NCBI GenBank assembly: GCA_022579005.1
Contig: MU401612.1
Span: forward strand, 1-64,000
Length of the DNA stretch: 64,000 bases
From: Poronia punctata
Taxonomy: Eukaryota > Ascomycota > Sordariomycetes > Xylariales > Xylariaceae
Reading direction: 5' to 3'
Each line of letters begins with the position of its first letter. Within the stretch, counting starts at the first letter, position 1. Shown piece after piece: positions 60,444 through 64,000 of the stretch. Made by a program: the position numbers and the translations under genes. A model generated the notes under the pieces. It was not told the origin of the DNA, made no database searches, and saw only the letters and a list, made by a program, of their open reading frames with translations.

Positions 60444-63400
60444 ATGTCGGTACGTCTCCTCGGTGCCCTGTTGCTATTCGGAGTCCAGAGCCAAAGGGAC
60501 AACATCGGTCTGGAGGATGGGTTTCTCGCCTTCAATACAACAAACTTCAACGCCAAAATCGCACGGGCCGCACAAGTACTAGTATCCCTGGGACCTGCCG
60601 TTGAGACTTTCGACTTCCTCCCTTATGATTTGATATAGGCGCGAGCAAACAATGGCCAATACCATTGGGGCGACGTCACTTTCCGACATCGGCAGCAATA
60701 TAGTGAGGTCTGGGTGGATGGTGACTCAGCGACATCGCGCGAACCCGTTGAATCGGTGGCCACAGGTGCCTTGATGGCCTCGAACCTCGCCGCAACGCTC
60801 GGCAGCGGCCCCCTGAACGTGACGCGAGAATGGCTCGACGTTGCGGGCGATTTGGGCCTGGGGTTCACAATCGGCAACACGGGCACCTCTACCATCGAGC
60901 TAGGCAGCTTGGGCTTCCCGGCCGAGTTCAACAGCCTATTCACTAACAGGTCGGCTACCGACATCCAGAGGCTGTGTTCTCTATCAGATCCCTATGTCGG
61001 CATGCACGCGGGTTATATCCGTGCCAATCCCGTCAGTGGCACGGGCGCCGCATTGGTGGCGACGCCGCTCGGCGGCACCGACACCCCCTTCGAGGCATAC
61101 CGCAACCTCGACGAGCCATCGTACTCTAGTACGAACTACGGCAGCCAAACTTTCGAAGGCTTTTATGAGTGGCAGGTATTCACCAAGGCCTGGGCCGAAA
61201 GGGAATGGAACGGCGTGAGCCCCTGGAACAGGCCGTCATCGCGGACGCTGGTGGCCGGACAGTCCATACAATTTGGGCTTCGCTTTTCCGTCTCAAAGGC
61301 CGGCGTGCGCGGCCTAGAGGACACAGTGCTCGAGACAGGCACGCTGGTCGCAGTTGGCGTGCCGGACTACATCATACCTCGGGGTTCATCTGCCCAGTTG
61401 TTCCTACGAAGCTCCTCATCTGTCAGCTCAATTTCAAGCGAGCCGCCCAGCGCACTTGCTATCGAGTTGGTCTCGGACGGTTCCTATGCCGTCACGCCCT
61501 CCCAGACGGTATGGGGACGTGTGAGATTGACCATCGCGTATACGGACGAGAAGATGCAGACGGTCCACTACCACGTGACGAAGGCCAGCACTGAAGCCTT
61601 GAGTGACCTAGGCGTCTTCCTCACCACGAAACAGTGGTTCAACGACAGTTCCGACCCATTTGGCCGCGCCCACTCCGTCATGACGTACGATTACGAAGCT
61701 GGTGATATCGTGGTCCAGGACCCACGCGTCTGGATAGGCGGACTCAGCGACGAGGGCCGCGTGGGAGCCTACTTGGCGGCCGTGGTAAAGCAGGCCATCC
61801 ATCCCAACGCGGGCGAGGTGGCGAAGCTGGAGCGTTTCGTCGACGAGGTGCTGTGGGGCACAATACAAACCAGCGACTTCGCCGTGCGGAAAAGCATCTT
61901 CTACTACGACAAATCAGCACTCCCCAACTACCCCTATAAAACCGAATTTGACTGGGGGAGCTGGACATCTTGGAACAAAGCCTCGGCATATGCCATCGAC
62001 AGGGCTTATGACTACGTCCATGTGGCGGCTGCGTACTGGTCCCTATACCGTGTTGCTAGAGCCTATCCCAAGCTCGTCAAGTACCATGACTGGGATTGGT
62101 ACTTATGTCAGGCCTACAATACCATCATACGAGCGACGAAACCAGGCGTTGGCTATAGCGATGTAGGGCTTATGGGCGAGACCGTCTATGGTGAGATCTT
62201 GACCGACCTAACACGGGAGGGAAAGACGGACGAGGCATCAGTTGTAGTTACAGCTATGAAATCTCGGGCGACGAAGTGGAGCACACAGGAGGTCCCCTAC
62301 GGCAGCAGATGGCCTGGGACTCCACAGGGCAAGAGTAAGCACTGCTCTAGACCAGCGGGGAATGGGGGAAACGACCCCCAAAACCCCAAGTTTGTAGGTT
62401 TTCGAGACAAGTGTCTGCTAACACGACCGTGTGCTGTCAAGGGGGTCTACTACTGGTCCAGGTAGGTCATGCTTTCCGCGGCCCCCTCCTCTGCGAAGAA
62501 GCTGGGCTTGTTTTGATCGAGCATAAGCTGACCCAAGTGATGGGTAGATATTTCGGATACGCGAGTACTCGTACAACGACCAAGACGATCAACAGCGTGT
62601 TGGAATATGCGCCAACAGTGCCCCACTGGGGCTGGAATGCAGGGTTGTAAATTAGTAATACTAATGTAGTAAATGCCTATACTAATACTATATGTAGTTA
62701 GTAATAGGCTATACTAATACTACAAGGGTTAGTAATTGTCTATACTAATACTATATGTAATAATACTACTGTAGTATGTAGTAGTACTAAAATTACTACA
62801 AAATACTAATTTTTTAATTAAAAAACAGTATAAACACTGTGTACAAATAAAATAAAACAATATAAAAAGCAAAACACTATTGTATATACAGTGTATATAT
62901 ACAGTATATTGTAGAAAATATACTGTGTATTATTTAATTGGTTTTTTATTATTTAAAAAGAAAAAAAAACTAATTAAAAAAATTCGAAAAAAATTAGAAA
63001 AAATTTAAAAAATTCGGAAAAATTCGGAAAAAATTCGGAAAAAATTCGGAAAAATTATTGTAGTAATTTTGTAGTAATTGTAGTAATACTAAAAATTACT
63101 ACAAAATTACTACATTTTTTATAGTATAGTAATAGCCTATACTAATACTACATTAGTATTGAGATCTTGTTACTACACCGTTACTACATGTAGTAATACT
63201 ACATGTAGTACCAATTACTACATACTAAATTAACAACCCTGCTGGAATGGGAACTCGAGACGGTATTGGGACAATATCGTATATGCCCCGCACCCTTCCT
63301 TCCGCCAGCAAGCTGCGCCCAGATTCCGCTAACGGCCGACGGGCATTGTGGGCACAAACAGTACGGGGGTAAGCTTCAGTGCATCGAACGCCAAATTTCT

Positions 63401-63812
63401 CACTACGGGTCTGGTCTCAATGCGCCAGTCCTCCTCTCAGCTTTCCACAGCGACTCGTCAGATTTGTACTTGTTCCAGGTTGGCTACGGTGGTACGAGCG
63501 GACCCCTTTCCAACATAAACCAGGACGGTTTCGCATCTGCTGGTTTCCTCGTGGATAGCACTAGGATCCGGCACATATGTTGCACATCACAAAACATGGG
63601 GCATCAGCTGGTGCGGCTAATAGCACGAGCACAGTCCGCGTTACAACACACGGACCTGTCCGGCGCAGAGTTTTCATAGGTCCCTTGGCAGTTTTGATCA
63701 CAACCGATGCGGGCAGTATTGTAAAGTTTAATTACTCGAACGACCGGAGTAGTATATCACTCGCCTTGGCCCAGATCGTCGGGGGTCCATCTACCACATC
63801 TGCAGTGCTTGA
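60444..63812 (+). pseudogene. Secreted DUF5695-family protein, disrupted
   Basis: It begins M-S-V-R-L-L-G-A-L-L-L-F-G-V-Q-S-Q, a signal-peptide-like start. Frame and content continue through W-G-D-V-T-F, T-F-E-G-F-Y-E-W-Q, K-Q-W-F-N-D-S-S-D-P-F and S-W-T-S-W-N-K-A-S-A-Y-A-I-D-R-A-Y-D-Y. I relate this to fungal secreted DUF5695 proteins, about 900 residues, probably carbohydrate-active; the reaction is unknown. Defects: in-frame TAG at 60636-60638 where CAG is expected; a frame change near 62307 (M-A-W-D-S-T-G-Q reads in another frame); the 602-bp MITE inside W-G-W-N; missing sequence and a frame change near 63548-63610; and truncation at about 63812 by repeat DNA. Introns 62462-62547 and 63279-63361 still look intact, so inactivation is probably recent. 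Confidence 0.8.
62640..63241 (+). mobile_element. hAT MITE inserted in the DUF5695 gene (602 bp)
   Basis: Terminal inverted repeats are CAGGGTTGTAAATTAGTA on the left and, reverse-complemented, CAGGGTTGTTAATTTAGTA on the right. An exact 8-bp target duplication, CTGGAATG, lies at 62632-62639 and 63242-63249. About 180 bp of its left end matches the right end of the 5.4-kb hAT element in reverse complement, with the same TACTAATAC subterminal motifs, so it is probably an internally deleted derivative. The middle holds ATTCGGAAAAA tandem units (62983-63055). No coding capacity. It is far less mutated than the large copy. Confidence 0.92.
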
Positions 63813-64000
63813 GTTTACGAGGGATAATTGTTCCTGTTTTTAATTGCTATCCCGTTTCTATAGGAGAAATCCGTTTAAAAGAGGCTACCTGATTTTTTTT
63901 TAAATGAAAATCTGCTATTGCTAAGACATTTTATATTTTATAAAGAGGTTTTTTTAGCATTAGGCACTTATAAAAACTAGCTATACTATTTAAAATAAGC
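63813..64000 (+). repeat. Foldback minisatellite element, head of third copy (partial)
   Basis: From GTTTACGAGGGATAATTG onward it matches the head at 15930, including the hairpin GGGATA...TATCCC. RIP-type changes begin near 63890. It continues beyond the window and replaces the 3' end of the DUF5695 gene. Confidence 0.85.

Noticed and set aside
63577..63843. Separate gene at the right edge
   Set aside because: It reads as the frame-shifted C-terminal part of the DUF5695 gene and its end runs into repeat DNA.
1..64000. tRNA genes, rRNA genes, CRISPR arrays, giant cargo elements with a captain recombinase
   Set aside because: No tRNA B-box with a convincing cloverleaf, no rRNA segment and no tyrosine-recombinase captain gene was seen by eye. 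A tRNA scan could still find something missed here.

Overview
The window is nuclear DNA of a filamentous ascomycete, most likely from the Sordariomycetes or a related class of Pezizomycotina. The genes have short GT-AG introns (53-224 nt). The housekeeping genes (LTE1, RPS0, mitochondrial uS15, VMA6, NOP58) are of fungal type. About two thirds of the sequence is extremely AT-rich, stop-saturated DNA carrying C-to-T and G-to-A changes, which is the footprint of repeat-induced point mutation (RIP). The genome is therefore split into GC-balanced gene islands and AT-rich repeat blocks with sharp edges.

Layout. 1-29.93 kb is a nested repeat block. It holds a Ty3/gypsy copy (about 3.15-14.17 kb) broken by a 0.66-kb MITE-like element, which is itself broken by a complete LTR element with 222-bp LTRs (4536-10135). 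It also holds a 7.5-kb foldback minisatellite element in two units (about 15.93-23.46 kb) and a second, reverse-strand gypsy copy (about 23.75-28.83 kb) between inverted flanks. 29.94-36.34 kb is an island with one large gene, an LTE1-type Ras-family GEF. 36.35-38.22 kb is a truncated reverse copy of the same LTR element. 38.23-42.9 kb carries a four-exon cytochrome P450 (+) converging on RPS0 (-). 42.9-50.72 kb is a cluster of LTR-like repeats holding a 5.4-kb hAT transposon, bracketed by a 79-bp direct repeat. 50.72-53.94 kb carries mitochondrial uS15 (+) converging on VMA6 (-). 53.94-56.7 kb is AT-rich and contains an assembly gap. 56.7-63.81 kb carries NOP58 (+) and a decayed secreted DUF5695-type gene (+). 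That gene is interrupted by a 602-bp hAT MITE and cut off by another copy of the foldback element, which runs off the window.

The intact genes are unrelated housekeeping functions (mitotic-exit signalling, cytosolic and mitochondrial translation, V-ATPase, box C/D snoRNPs) plus one lone P450. There is no operon or biosynthetic cluster. The unusual biology lies in the repeats: a three-level transposon nest, a hAT family present as an intron-rich full-length copy and a deletion-derived MITE in a gene, and a foldback minisatellite with mutation-spared ends. RIP-type damage has apparently also reached the neighbouring DUF5695 gene. Exon joins were inferred from reading frame, splice signals and family knowledge. 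No alignment or database search was run.
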